Below, in pieces: positions 46,055 through 59,559 of a stretch of DNA of 64,000 nucleotides. Under the pieces are notes generated by a model. It did no database searches and had not been told where the DNA came from. It saw only the letters and a list, made by a program, of their open reading frames with translations. Position 1 is the stretch's first letter; each line of letters begins with the position of its first letter. Made by a program: the position numbers and the translations under genes. The DNA is from Clavelina lepadiformis (taxonomy: Eukaryota > Chordata > Ascidiacea > Aplousobranchia > Clavelinidae), in the NCBI RefSeq assembly GCF_947623445.1, contig NC_135241.1, positions 21,020,501-21,084,500 of the forward strand. The letters are read 5' to 3'.

Positions 46055-49000
46055 TTTGTTATGTGTTTCAATAAGTTACAAAACTAATCTCATGAGCAAT
46101 TTTAAAGTCCTAACATTTCACTAAAAAATATCCAACTTACCAAGCTTTAATTGGTTATCAGAAGCTAACTTAAATCTGTGTAATTCTTAAAGTGCTCGAA
46201 TGTAACTCTTAGACCTGCACTTGCTTCTTAGGTTACTAAGCTAAACACTTTGAGCAATTTTCCCATCGGTGTAGTATAAGCTAGGCCTATGTTTATTATA
46301 ATTTATCCAATAGGTTATAGCTTATATATAGTCATATACATGGTACAAGTTATATTTAAATTTGAAATTATTTACCAAGTTCACTGACCAGAAGCAAGCA
46401 TCGTTAGCAACTTGTTCTTAATCAAGGGCATTAACTGCGTATAAGCTAGGCTATGGTCCGGTGGTACACCGGGACGCCGTTAGGTCTATACGCTTGTAAA
46501 CGCGTTAATTTGGATAGCATAGGTATATTGAACCCTTAGGTAGGTAGGTCTAGGTCTAGCTTTGCTTTACTTTACTTTACTTTACTTGAGTGTGTAGCCT
46601 TAAATTTGAGCAACTGCAGCGAAGACTACTGCCATAGCCTGCTGTAAGCTGTACCTGATCGCTCAAAAATGTTCAAGTTAATTGTAAGAAAACATAAATG
46701 TTTGTGTACAAATTATGTCATCTCACTCTTTCCCCACCTTGCGGTGGGTTACTTTTTCTGTGTAGTATGATTGCTTTGCTATGATGCTAAGTTTTACAAT
46801 CATTGTAAAAACAATTTTAGTTCCTATTTACCACCGGTTGTCTTATGCTGTCTATAGCACTTAATTTGATTGAAAAAAATGTTGATGAGAAAATTAGGAG
46901 AGAAAGCCGATGTTGTTGACTATGGATGACTTCATTGCTGTTTTAACTTAACTTGTCTGTCGTTAGTGGATGCCACACACCAAAACCCCACACAGAAATG
47001 TTAAAACACCACTGCGATTTTTAAATTCATAGTTATTGTGCGTCATTTTATTGGCTGCCTTAACTAAAAATTGTTCGACAGGAAGGTCACCACATTCTGG
47101 TTCTGCGCATTTTACTTGTGACACTGTCACAGACGACTATGTTTATTTTGAGAAAACTCGTGCAAATGCAGGTTTTTATTTCTGAGTCAACATTTTTATA
47201 TGCTATTATTTAGGCAACAAAATAGTGCTGCCTAGAAAAGACACCTTCCTTCTGAAAAAGAGTCAAAACCGTTTCATCAGATGTCGTTTACTATAACCTA
47301 CTGATATGACGGGCAACTATACGCCTCTCTAGGACTCTAGTTAACCAAAAGCCCTCAGATGTTTGGTTTGTCGCTATGTTGTATGATAGTAGTTTTCCTA
47401 AAGGTGTCCCATCATGGGTGACCTTTCCATACGTTTAGTTTAGTTTAAATTTTAAAGTGTCTGAAAAAAAGGTTCAGGGCTGCAAGCAATTGTAAAACAA
47501 CCCAACAGCAAGTATAAATTAAAATTGATATGCCCGTAAGTTTTATCAGAAGCTAGAGAATTAAGTTTTGTAGTACTTTGCTTAAAAAAAATAGAAAAAA
47601 ACTGAAGTATCACCAGGTATAAGTATTTTGTACTTACATTTAAAGAGGTTCATCTAATTTTGAATATTTGATAAAATTAATGTTATTTTCAGGTTTAATA
47701 TTGTTTGTTTTTCCATTATAGCCTAATTGTAAAGGAGCACCAAATTTTGTAGCGCTTTAGGCCTTCAAGGGTCCTAATTAAACCAGGCATATCCATAGTA
47801 TATTTTCCATTCAAGTCCATTATAATTGTACTCTACGGATAATTATCTTTTCCTTCCCTTTGGAATACAAAAATGCAGAAGCCCCCATACGTCATCCACC
47901 ACGGGCCCATTTATCAGTGCAGTGCAACTGAAATCGTTTTCTTGAAAAGATTACAAACCTGCTGTTATTCAACAGCTCTTACGAACACTTACCTATACGC
48001 TGCGGCACGTTTCAGCTTGACCGACTTGGTCACATCTTTCTGGCTATACGGTTGCCTGGTTTTTAGTTGTAATTTGTACATTGCGTCATAGTTGTTGACG
48101 TTTTGCCCAATGGCGTTAACGTTGAATAGTTTCAGTGTTAGATTGCCGATAGGTGAATAACGTGTCGTAGTCGGACATCGTGAAGATTGTTGTTTTAATT
48201 CAAAACGATAGGAAATTGTTTATCGTTTGGAAGTTTAGGATTGCCAGCTGTTGATATGATGTTTTTCGCAACAACCGCTCCGAGTTCTTTCAATCATTAA
48301 CTTCTGTTACGATAAAGAGAAAAATTACACCCTGCACAAACAAAGACTATCTGGCTATAATTGTAGACAGAAACGAAGTAAGTCTGTTTAGCTGTCAGAC
48401 ACTGTCGACTGCACTTTCTAAATCGAGGGACATTCTCTTCTGCGAAAGCGTATATGTTTTGGCTTATACGTGACTTCAGAAAGAACACAAGTTATGTATC
48501 ACGTGCGAACATGTGATGTCTGATGTTAAAGACCAGCATTGAATATGATAATTACATCAGTTTTTGTCATAACGTCAATACTGCTGCTGACGATGATGTT
48601 CTGTATGTTGTGGGCCTGTAGAGGATTTTACAGCGGAAAAGAAAACAGTGTAAAATTTTAATGTTAACGCTCGTTTACGAATTACGGTATATTACCCATT
48701 TATCTAAATAATATGTTGTTGACATCTCGCTCACCGGCGTACCAGCTGCACGTTCGTCTGTTGCGAGCAAGTTAGGAAATTGCTTTACAGATACATGTTA
48801 AGCTCAGTCAGCATAAATAGATTCGACTGCTTGATAGTAGGGTCGGCTTGTAGTAGTAGTAGTGATATTGCAACTAGCACTACCAGTACCTGTAGTGGTT
48901 CAGTCGGGAATTGGTTGAATTTGTGCTAGATAATTCTATGACGTTTAACTACTTTACTTTAAAGTTTGGTTTAAAGTTTACAATGTCATGATCTTTTTTG

Positions 49001-50675
49001 TAAGTCATACTTTTTAGAATGCAAAAAGTTGCTAACTAAAAGGTGGGAGCTCGTGATTTTTACAACAGAACTTGACGTAAGACAAAGAATGCATTATGCA
49101 CAGTAATTGTCGTAGCGGGATACGCATGACCGCCAGAGTTGATTGATACGATCATGAGTTGTAAGCAGCGGCCGTGTTTAAGCTGGAATATAACGGTTTC
49201 ATTATATGCGTACTCAATAGATTTTTTTCAGCCCTTTGGGATATAGCTGGAAAGACGTCAATTGCAATTAAAGTTGATGTAATGGAATTTAATTGTGTGA
49301 AACGGTGGGCAGTTAGTTCAACCAGGTTTCCCAGTTTGAACTGTTGAAAAGTGAAAAAAAATGATATAACAGGTTTGATAAGCAGAGGTTTTTAATCAGA
49401 AATTATAAAATGAAAAATTGAGAATTACTGTTTGCGGCCAGCCAAGTCACAAGAATAGTGTAGTGTTAACCATACACTTAAAACTCCGGGCACCCTTGGT
49501 GAGTAGCAATAACTTTCAAAATAGCAATGTAGCAATAACTTTGCTACAGTGTATAACACGTTTATTCATTTGTGGTCTCTCCTTAGCTGTCTACTCATTT
49601 TATGCAAGGCATATTCTATTTCGTGTAGGAGGTGACATAACGACGCACATATACAGTTGTTCACGTATTTGCGTGGATGACTGTATTGCATTATGTGCTT
49701 ACGGTGTTGTGCGTTATTTTATTATACCATCACAGTACGTGTATGAGCTCATATTTCAAACCGTTATTTTCCTGTAGTCGCTTCCTCATTTTCATGCGTA
49801 TTTATTATATATGTAGCTTCCAAGCAGGGCAAGTCTATTTGGCACGACAAAGGTAATGACAACCATACTGAGTTCGTTACCGGTATTTGTGCTAAATATG
49901 ATCAGTCAGTCAACTATTTTTGACCTTAAGCTATAATAATTATTTTAACTTGCAAAAATTTTATAAAAAGCCAGTCAGTGTTTCAGTATATGTTACTAAG
50001 CAGTGTTTTTTGGGACCTACACGGTCTCTTAAAATTTATACAGTACTTCTGCAGCACAACAGGAAATAAGCATATGATTAGTCTTTAAAAACCGCGGTCG
50101 CTTAAAATTTATTACAGCGGTCACCAAACATAAACCTTTAAAAAACTGCTATTAAGCATTAAATAATCAAGAGCTAGTTAACAAAATAACTTTAGATTGA
50201 AATAGTTTTTACTGGAAACGGCAAAACAACTGGCCAGTAAGGTCAATTTGGCATATTACAGCAGCGCAGTGATAACAAAGTTCTTCAAACGTCGTGGAGG
50301 CAAAAGCTGCGACCAAATGTTCTTTTTACAATTATGGATACATTTTGCGAGGCAGATTAGTTTATAAAATCGTATAAATTGTTTTTCTGGTTAATGAATT
50401 TAATAATAACTCAGTAAATTCTGACCTAACGTATTAATTTGACACAATTTATATTTGGTCGCCCTGTTAGTAATATCGACTTGTTACAGTCGTATCGCTT
50501 TGTGCTGATCCTGTTAGTTACACGATGAAATGCTTATTATATTCAAACTATGCTGTTACTGTGTACATGTGTTTTTTCAATCACTCTTTTGCTTTGTTTA
50601 GATCGAAATTTGAAATGTAAATTGTTTACGGAACATTACTAAAGATTTGTTTTTTGCGTTAAACTTTCGCACGAC
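46055..50675. other. Intergenic region, no gene recognised
   Basis: This holds the upstream region of CAMTA (minus strand) and of the LITAF gene (plus strand), which diverge. Open frames are short and of random-like composition. Simple repeats: TTTAC units at about 46565-46585, GGTAGGTAGGTCTAGGTCTA near 46538, and GTAGTAGTAGTAG near 48851. No CpG-like promoter island or TATA box was found near 50676. Confidence 0.5.
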
Positions 50676-51161
50676 ATGGCAGAAAAACAACCGCTTTCTG
50701 GGAATGCTCCACCCCCGGATGTGTTGGCTACCGCACCCCCGCCATACGTAGAAAGCGTAGCCCCCGGAAATTATGGGCAACCTCCCGCCCCGTACCCGTA
50801 TTACCAACAGGGTCCACCCCCTCCAGCCCAGCCGTACCCCGTCGGGATGCAAGCCCCACCGCCCCCTCCGCCTGGCGTGGGCGTTGTTATGCCTCCACAG
50901 ACGACGGTGATTGTGCATCAGCAACGCCTCGGACGTATCCCTGCCACCTGTACCTGCCCCAACTGTCATCAGGCGGTGGTGACGCAAACCATGTATGACG
51001 TAGGCCTCATGACATGGCTCATTTGTGGAGCGATCGTATTATTCGGAGGGTGGATCTTCTGTCTTTGCCTGATCCCATTTTGCATCAACGACCTCAAAGA
51101 TGTACGTCATATCTGTCCAAATTGCAAGTACAACATTCACCTCTCTAAAGCGCTCAACTGA
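50676..51161 (+). CDS. LITAF: LITAF-domain protein (LITAF/CDIP1 type)
   Basis: A single-exon gene of 161 aa. Residues 1-80 are proline-rich, with a PPPY motif (APPPYVES) that in this family binds WW-domain ubiquitin ligases, and runs such as APPPPPPGVGVV. Residues about 88-160 form the LITAF domain: a first knuckle CPNC (CTCPNCHQAVVT), a hydrophobic membrane-inserting segment (MTWLICGAIVLFGGWIFCLC) and a second knuckle HICPNCKYNIHL. The four cysteines bind zinc, and the hydrophobic segment anchors the protein as a monotopic membrane protein on late endosomes and lysosomes. Length and architecture match vertebrate LITAF (161 aa). The coding region is clearly more GC-rich than its flanks. A decayed copy lies 2 kb downstream. 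Confidence 0.95.
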   Translation: MAEKQPLSGNAPPPDVLATAPPPYVESVAPGNYGQPPAPYPYYQQGPPPPAQPYPVGMQAPPPPPPGVGVVMPPQTTVIVHQQRLGRIPATCTCPNCHQAVVTQTMYDVGLMTWLICGAIVLFGGWIFCLCLIPFCINDLKDVRHICPNCKYNIHLSKALN

Positions 51162-53147
51162 TTAATTATTATCAGTTATCAGTTATCACCCTTCATTGAA
51201 AGATATTTGGCGACTTCAGATTTGTAGTACTGAACTTTCTTTGGTGATTTGATTGACATTTTAAGCTAGAAGATTGTTTGTTATGCTCTGTACTTGCTAG
51301 ATATAGATGTAGATTTTTTAGTTGCGTATACACTCCACATATGATCCGTTTGCAAATTCTCCGCTATTAATTGAGACAAAAGGTTACATTTGTTAAGTCA
51401 TGGTATGTAATATGTATTTCTGTTTTGTTTTGCCTTGTGCTCTGCAGAAGGATACTTCTCTTTTCGACGCATATCATTGCCCTTTGTTTTTGTATATTTT
51501 GAGGTGTTGGTTTTATTGTAATTACTTGTCTCTATTGTAGGAATGTACGCTACTAGTTTTTCATAGTAAAATACATTATCATTTAGGTTAGTTTTAATGG
51601 CAAAGTAACCGTTTCAATAATATATTTATCAGAGTAGTGTGGAAAGGTAATCTTAATTCTCGGCCTGAGAAAAGTCTTTGCACGACTACCTGTCGACGAT
51701 ATCTCATCGCTTCAGGCGCGGCTACCGAGCTAGCCGTTGTGCAAGTTCCGATTTGAGTTGTGAGTGTTTTATATTGCATTGCCCGAATTCGGAAGTTTTT
51801 ACCAGGTCCACTGAACAGAAGCAAAGGCCATTTACGCCTTGCTGCCTAAGGGCATTACCGCGGTAGCGCCAACGGGTATCGAGCATTCACGCGTTTTTGC
51901 AATATTTCTGCAATTAAGCGGTACTTTCTATAAAGCTTTTCCTTTTTAGTAAAAAACATATTATCGCTTGTAATTTTTTGGAATCAAAGGAGCATGAATC
52001 TTGCCACAGTGGAGGGTGGCAATGCAACTTAATATATGATCAAAAGCATTGGAAAAGTTTTCAAACAAAGTAAATGTTCCACGGTTATTAAAATTAAATT
52101 TTTTACAAAACAAAAATAAGCTACTTTTTGTCATCCAATGAAAGTCTTGTTATTCCATGACATGTGTATAGTTCCTGAATTTGATCTACCAATCTGGTAC
52201 CGGCTTGAAGTACGCATCCCGCCCGTGATAAAGTTAAGTGAGTAGCAGGTACAGTATACCACTGGTGATGGCATAATTGGTGATAATTAAGGCCTAAGTT
52301 AAAATCTTGCTTTGACATATATTTCAATCATATTACTTGTACTCAGTATCGAACAAGACTGCAATCTATACAAAATGCTGAGTCGCTGTTAGTAGTTAGA
52401 ACTCATTAAGGAAGTAGCCTACTTCCAATACTTTTTTTGAACGTGACCCAAATCTTGATTTTGGTGAACTCTCGCGACCAAAACCTCAAACAGCGTGTTG
52501 AAGCACAATTTTTAACCTTTTAATGTCTCAAATTAAGTAACATTTTGACAAAACACAGTAAAAACAGCAAAAACTTTACTCCAAGATAATACCGTAATCA
52601 ACTAAACTTGACTTGTACATGTACACAGTAAACCCACTTTATCTTTTACCTTTACCACGCAGCTGTCATCAGCATCGTCGTATGGTCTTCACACGTAGGC
52701 TACACCATCATATTGTCAATCCAGTTTTTGAAGTTTTGAAACCACGTTTTGAACCACGCAGTTATTAAAACTCTCAGATGAAATGCCAATGATGCAATTA
52801 TTGTTAGTGTCACTATGTTACCTATTTTTGACCTTGGAGACCAGAGGTTTGCATCGTCATTCTTTTACCCGATTTTTTAACCCTTCGCGACTTCGGTAAT
52901 GTTGTTACTCAGCGCATGTACAGGCAAGATGTAACTTAAAACTGATGATTGGAAATAAATTGTTTTATCAACTAGAATTAGACAAGCAACTTGGTTCAAT
53001 TGCTTGTTATATGTGTGCCTAGCCTTGATCTTCTTACATTTCTAACCATGCATTTTTACCTTGCTTAGATAAATATTTCAAACCTAGTCTGCATAACTGA
53101 ATAGAAAATATTGATCAGTTAACAGGAAAAGTCTAATGACAACTAAC
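51162..53147. other. LITAF 3' region and intergenic sequence
   Basis: No further gene was recognised. The LITAF 3' UTR lies on the left side; no canonical AATAAA is obvious nearby. A dispersed repeat copy lies at about 51656-51885. Confidence 0.5.
51656..51885. repeat. Second copy of the dispersed tRNA-like repeat
   Basis: It aligns by eye with 21999-22240: AAAGTCTTTGCACGACT, GTGCAAGTTCCGATT, ATTGCCCGAATTCGG, ACCAGGTCCACTGAACAGAA and AAGGGCATTACCGCG. The right end GGGTATCGAGCATTC reads as a tRNA B-box-like GCTCGATACCC on the minus strand. Confidence 0.55.
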
Positions 53148-53389
53148 ATGCCAAAGCAGACGACAGTGACAGTCTATCAACCAATGCAGTTTTAGCGATC
53201 GCCGACTTTCTGTACTTGCCCTCACCGTCATAAGGAAGTGAGGACGTAAATCTTTTATGAATCGGGTGTCAAGACGTGGCTTTGCTGTGCAGTGGTATTT
53301 TTATTAGGAAGCATGATTTGTTGCCTGTATTTGATCCCGTTCTGCAGCAATGGTTGGAAATACGTGAACCACATCTGGTGGTAGTGTTG
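53148..53389 (+). pseudogene. LITAF-domain pseudogene
   Basis: The frame starting at ATG 53148 parallels the LITAF domain of the gene at 50676 without frameshift: MPKQTTVTVYQPMQF against MPPQTTVIVHQQRL, then FCTCPH, YESGVKTWLCCAVVFLLGS and CCLYLIPFCSNGWKYVNHI. In-frame stops occur at 53193-53195 (TAG) and 53247-53249 (TAA). The second cysteine of the first knuckle is replaced, and the second CPNC knuckle is lost: the frame ends IWW then stop. It looks like a decayed partial tandem duplicate lacking the proline-rich half. Confidence 0.8.
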
Positions 53390-55352
53390 GTGCTGGTGCA
53401 ACCATGATGCTTCCAAGCGCACCATTTACACTTCTAAGTAATTTCATGCAATGATTTTGTTGTCAAGTTAGGAAGGACTGCTTTATATTACCAAATATCT
53501 TATGGGCTTTTCGACATATTTTTTTTGATTATTATTTGAATGTGTAACACTGTTAATGGTTGTAATGCTTGTTGCCGTATGTTTTCTAAATAAGATTTAT
53601 AACATCTTTAATCTTTGTGCAATAGCCCATTTCTACAGATATTTTTTTTGGTAAAAACTTCCCGACGATGTATCTTCAATTACTTCCATTTACCTGACTT
53701 CTTGAAGGGTTATTCCCCTGCATCACAGGCGGTTAATTAATTATATAAAATTTTGTATTTACCAAACACCTTTATAACGATAGACGTGGCTACTCAATTT
53801 AACTTATAAGTCAGACAAGCAATAGTGAAAGTGAAGCTGAAATGAAAGCAGCTCGTACGCTTGTCAAGCGGAGCTATGATTGAATCACAAATGAACGCTG
53901 CATGAAAGCGCAGTCGAAACACAAAACACTGAAATCGCTGTAGCGTCAAATATTTGACATTACACAAAAAGAAGATCAAAAGCCACGTGAAGCGTAGCGG
54001 CCACAATATAAACCAAAGTGCTGTAAAGTAAATTGATTTGTAATAATAATCAAATTCGTTGCAAACATAGAAATTTAGTTAAAGTGTACAACCGGCAAAA
54101 CTGCTTTGAAAGTTTTCTGCAAGAATGCGTTTACTTCAATTTTGAAAGTCAATCATTTAGCAAGCAACATGTCTACATAGGTTTCGCGCGCAAATATGCC
54201 AAACATGTTGCTGAAGGTTAAATAAAAGAGGGAATTATTATTGGAAACCAACCTATTAGTGAACGCAGAAATGAGCTATACCCCTATCTAGTTACAGCGC
54301 TTTTGCACGCTACTCTGAAACGGTTCTGACCCAGCACATTTCTTTGGCAGCATCAAACCGAAACGATCTACGTTTAGGGCATTGCTCAATGAGGCAAAGC
54401 GACGAAAGGATGGACAAAAGGATAGGAGAGACTATGTTGCATCGCCTCCGTATGGCTAAACCAATAAGCCTATAGTTTTTGTTTTTGGCCAAAGCATAAA
54501 TGAAGAAACGAATATAACTCGTTATTGGCTACCTAGGCTATTGGCATCGGCACGTGACCTGTAACACTATAAACCAGATTAACAAGTAGCAACCAATCGG
54601 AACGCATGGAAAGTCTATCTGCGGAGCCTATCTATCGCGATTAAAGAAATTGTTGAAACTCAAGTTGTTAAGTTTTGAAATTTTTTAAACCCCTGCTTTC
54701 ATCGTTTGTTGTACTTATGCATTGCAGCCTTCATTTTAGTCACGATCGAAGGGATAAGACTTCTTTTTCGTTTTAACTAACATCCTTGTTCAATATGTTA
54801 GGCCTGTATACCTATCGTATATAGGCTGCACCTCATCTGTCAGTGTTACTAGAATGGCGAGATGTTTTATATAACGGCGTGTTGTCACTAACTTTTAAAA
54901 ATATGTTAAAGAATTATTGTACTATGTATTGCCAAGCGATATAGCTCTATCAACTTTTGAAGTCCGCAGTAGAATCACACAGTCATTATAGCAATAACGA
55001 TTCACGCGTTGGTGTTACAGTTCACTGGAAGGCAAATATACCTCTTGTTTACCCGCTTCTCAGTCCCACAGTAGAGTTGAATGATTAAGGTAAAAAACAA
55101 GATCTTAAGCAGATAATTTAACCAAGGTTTTTAATTCTTTAAAATTACCAGAACAGTTTATGCGCATACCAAGTCCGTAGCCAGAGTAAAATTTTAATCG
55201 AGGCAAATATGTCTAGTTCGGTACGGTCCCGGTTAAGTAATAAACATGTTGTTAAATGTAGTCTTAAGCACTAAAAATATTTTGTGCCTGAATTCCACGA
55301 AACTTAGGGCGGAGAGTGCTTTATTTATCTCAGTGTAGCTACGACCTAGCCT
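53390..55352. other. Intergenic region, no gene recognised
   Basis: It lies between the LITAF pseudogene and the SLC23 gene. Open frames are short and not protein-like. The SLC23 promoter should lie near the right edge; no TATA box is evident. Confidence 0.45.
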
Positions 55353-58300
55353 ATGCTAAACATGGACATCAATGTAAAAGATAATGACGTGACCCAAAAG
55401 TCATCCTCTTCCGAAGTTAGCTCAAGTGAACAGGTTGGAACAATAAACTTAATTTCCGGCTCCAATAAAGAATCATTTCGTAACAGCAAAAACTTGCTCT
55501 ACGGCATAGATGATATTCCGCCCTGGTACATGTGTATATTCCTGGGATTTCAGGTATGATACCGTAATGTAAATGTAGCCTATACGTTATGAATTTAAAT
55601 TTGTACTTTTCAAGCTGTAGTGTAGTATAGTGGCATTTATAGGCTGTGTTGAAAATCCATGTCTTGCGAGCGTCGAATTACAAGTTTTGGCAGCATGATG
55701 CATATTTTAATAGTAGACGATAGAGCTAAATGCGCAAAATACGCTACAGTTTTTTTCAAGCATGTTTTGTGTATTTTCCTACTCGTTGAAAACTGCCCTC
55801 TCAAAAAGTGGCAAATGATTTTCAGGAAGTCGTTTATATAAAGCGTATAAAAACAATAAAATAAAAAAGCGTGTAGGCCTACTTAATTTTATGGAATATT
55901 AGCGGGATTGCCTGTTCTTGATCCCTGTGCTTTACTACTTGAAACGAAAAGTGACCACTTTGCCAATTGTTAATTCATTTACTAAATCTACGTTACATGC
56001 CACGATTTGTAATGAAATTATAACAAATCATCACTTCGGAAGATGTACATTGGTAATGCAATTTCCAGCAAGTATAGGCTTATCGCAATATGCAAGCGTG
56101 CTTCACAGATCCGGTAACATCCTTTTTTCAACTGTGAATTAACATCCTCTCGAGAACATTAAAATATATTTATAGAAACGAACTGGATGCCCACCGAGTT
56201 GCATATGCACTAACACTTAGCCTCGTAACCCACATCTATATCAGATTATGAGCTTGTGTCTGTTACAGCACTACTTGACAATGTTCGGGTCGACAGTAGC
56301 AATCCCGTTGATTCTAGCTGGACCTCTCGGAATAGAAAACGACAATCTTGCAAAAGGCCAGATAATCAGCACAATTTTCTTCGCTTCCGGTATTTGCACA
56401 CTCCTTCAAACAACGCTCGGAAACAGGTAGATTATGATGAAGGCCAAAGTAACGATGTTCAACTTATTCATGAAAAAAACACAAGAACAAAAACACTTTC
56501 TAACGTGCTCGTGCACTAAACTAGAAATTCCCATAAACATTTGGGAGCGAATTCTGTACAAAGATGCCTGAATATTATGAATATTATGAAAATATTATGC
56601 ATTGTTGTGACAAGTTAGCATTTTCCTTTCGGTCTTACACGTAAAATCGTTTCAACAGGCTTCCGATTGTTCAAGGTGGAGCAGCTGCTTTTCTGACCCC
56701 AGCTATAGCTATTATGACGTCCATTCCCAACCCTCCAATAAGTGTTGGAAATTCTACGAATGGAACTACGTCGCCCAACGTTCAAAGCGACTTTTGGAAA
56801 GTCAGAATGCTGCAGGTGAGAAAGACATTTCATTCATGGCTTCGTTTATGATGCCTAAAACTTTTACCTATAAAGTTATTATTTTCGTTCTAGGTGCAAG
56901 GAGCAATCATGGTTGCTTCATGCACTCAAGTACTGCTAGGTGCCACTGGTTTGATTGGAATCATGATGGCACACATAGGACCACTCACTATTGCACCCAC
57001 AGTCGCCATGGTAGGATTTGGTCTGTTTGGTGTGGCTGGAGATTTTGCTGGACGTCATTGGGGAATTTCAAGCTTGTAAGAAAAACTAGAAGCATCAAAT
57101 TTATGAGTTAAGACTGATATCAGTAAATAAAAACAAACTGCTCAATTATGCCTGTTTAAGTTGGATGATATGTTCAAAACAAATAATGTATAACAAACAG
57201 TAAACACGTCAGTTTTCACAGGACAATGTTCCTAATCATCTTATTTTCTCAACACCTGAGGAACGTGGAAATTCCCATACCTCTCTGTTGCAAGAAAGGC
57301 GAACGAGGGGCTTTAAAAATTAAACTCTTCAGCCTTTTCCCGGCAAGTGACGTCGTCAAATCCTGGTTGTTTGTTAATGTGTTTTATCTCGTAAATAATT
57401 GTTGCTTTAAATGACGTACAGGTAATATTCGCGATGCTGCTTGCCTGGTCTTTCTGTGCCATTCTTACCGCGGCCGGAGTTTTCCCATCAGACCGCAATG
57501 TTTATGGTTATTTGGCCAGAACTGACATCAGATTAGGAGTTTTAAACCAATCTCCGTGGTTCCGAGTGCCTTATCCAGGTATAACCTGTATAAGCTACAC
57601 GATCTGGTGCGCTATGATAGGCGGAGGCTTCATTCCTTGTGAACCAAATGCAAACGAAATTGTTGTGAAATCTTGGAATCTTGTTTTACAGGACAGTGGG
57701 GCGTGCCGGTTGTCACTTTATCTGGGGTTCTTGGAATGATCAGCGGTGTTCTGGCTTCTATCATAGAATCAGTTGGTGATTACTACGCATGCGCAAGGTT
57801 GTGCTATATACCGTCGCCTCCAAGCCACGCTATGAACAGGTGTGTGTAAATCTTTGACAGCACTGTTCATGGTTTATAGCTATGTACTTATAGTTGTTTT
57901 AAATTAATTTACGTCATAAACAATGCGTCTGCTCAGGGGCATTTTCACGGAAGGCATTGGTACTCTAATAGCGGGCTCGCTAGGTTCAGGAAACGGTACA
58001 ACTTCATACAGCGAAAATATTGGCGCCATTGGGATCACCAAGGTACAGATTTTTATGTTTCAATTGGAGGCATAGGCTATAGCTATAGATTTTAACTTTT
58101 CATAAACAAGATTGTGGCATGATTTGCGCAGGAAAGTTGTTTTAATTCAAGTTATTTCTATCTAATAGGTTGGTAGTCGACGAGTAATTCAGACAGGCGC
58201 ATGCATCATGTTGATTCTAGCGGTTATTGGAAAATTCGGTGCTCTTTTTACTACAATTCCTGATCCTGTGGTTGGTGAGTGAAACTTTTGTGTGCTATGT

Positions 58301-59243
58301 TACTATAAGGCGGTACGTAAAGAATAATTGGTTTGTTAGCGCTGAAACTTTGATACTATGTAGGTGGATTATTCTGTGTAATGTTTGGAATGATAACCGC
58401 TGTTGGAATTTCAAGTCTGCAGTTTGTGGATTTAAATTCATCAAGAAATCTTCTGATCATGGGATTTTCAACCTTCATGGGAATCACGGTTCCTAATTGG
58501 ATAAGCGCAAACAAAAGTTTAATTTCGACAGGTATTTGGTGGTATTTCAACGCAGTTAGGTTTAAAGAAAACTTTTCATTGATTTGGTTTAGAAAATGCA
58601 ATTTGTCAATTTTCATAGGTTCTGTTGAAGTGGATCAGATAATATTGGTTCTCTTGCAAACCGGAATGTTTATTTCTGGTGTGTTGGGCTTCATGTTGGA
58701 CAACACAATCCCAGGTAATTTACAGTACTTCTGGTTTTTAACTTTACGAAGTTTATGTAAAAATGAAAGCTTGTATATACTATATATTTTACATATAGAT
58801 AGTAATATGATTAAAGCTTTTTCAAACTCCTAAGTATAGCCCAATCTGTAATTTTTATCACGTCGTTTTTGCAGCTGACAACGTTTACTAGTATTGGTTA
58901 TTTTTAATTGCAGGCACACCCGAAGAACGTGGTTTAATTGCATGGAGAAGGAGCAAGTTTGCTTCAGATGGTAACGGTGAAAACGAGCAGAATAAACACT
59001 ACATGTTTCCAAGTACGCAAGCTCTCTGTTAAATGTTACAATTATCAATTATAAGCGCTCTTCTTTTACACATTAATTTGTTCAACGCTTCCAGAATCGA
59101 TGCAAAATGGCATTGACAAAGTAAACTTTTTCAAATACATTCCTATCTGCCCAACCTTCCATGGACGAAATATTGGAAAACTTGTCAGGAGAGGGCGAGA
59201 CAAAGCAAAGAAACAAACCGTGTCAGAAAACATTCCGATGTAA
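55353..59243 (+). CDS. SLC23A: SLC23 family nucleobase/ascorbate transporter
   Basis: Thirteen exons: 55353-55553, 56269-56426, 56659-56815, 56894-57075, 57222-57342, 57422-57578, 57692-57839, 57937-58042, 58169-58274, 58364-58531, 58619-58714, 58914-59012 and 59095-59243. Sum 1848 bases, 615 aa; vertebrate SVCT1 is about 600. The cytoplasmic N-terminus leads to [20 protein letters not shown], typical of the family, then about 12-14 membrane segments. The nucleobase-ascorbate signature appears as [10 protein letters not shown], fitting [QEP]-N-x-G-x4-T-[RKG], followed by [11 protein letters not shown]. The C-terminal tail is basic and cytoplasmic. Vertebrate members are sodium-coupled ascorbate importers, others carry nucleobases; the sequence does not decide the substrate. 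The intron after 57342 starts with GC (GCAAGT), not GT. The start is the first ATG in the first exon; a second ATG is two codons downstream. Confidence 0.95.
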
Positions 59244-59553
59244 AAACAGCTGCCAAAGAGTAATGTTAACACCAACTTTTTTTAATTCAACCTGAAACTG
59301 GTAGAATTAGCTTGCGGTATTGAGCAACCGGGCCGCATTTAATCGTGGTTATAGTTCTTTGTATGGCCACTGATTTGTTATGTTTCATGACTTTCCATCA
59401 ATTCCCTGTGTTACAACTTAGAAGAGTGACAACGTTTGTTGCTGTAGGAAATATAACTTTCGGACGTTTTTCAATTCATCAAGTTAATTTTTTCGGTGGA
59501 TTGTTTTTATGCTTTTCTAAACTTTTCGGTGCGCGTCTTTTTTGATTATTTGC

Positions 59554-59559
59554 AATAAA
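59554..59559 (+). terminator. Polyadenylation signal of the SLC23 gene
   Basis: AATAAA lies about 310 bases after the stop codon on the same strand. It sits at the start of the segment that is duplicated at 62720 onward, where the same signal is repeated. Confidence 0.45.

Noticed and set aside
48545..48661. Short frame beginning MIITSVFVITSILLLTMMF, resembling a small membrane protein
   Set aside because: Only 38 codons, with no neighbour or regulatory context. Hydrophobic frames of this size arise by chance in T-rich DNA.
49418..49777. 119-codon frame on the plus strand
   Set aside because: It needs a non-ATG start, shows no known motif and has no splice or codon-use support.
50598..50987. 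129-codon frame antisense to LITAF
   Set aside because: It is the shadow of the GC-rich proline-coding part of LITAF, and is Arg/Gly/His-rich as expected from antisense of proline codons.
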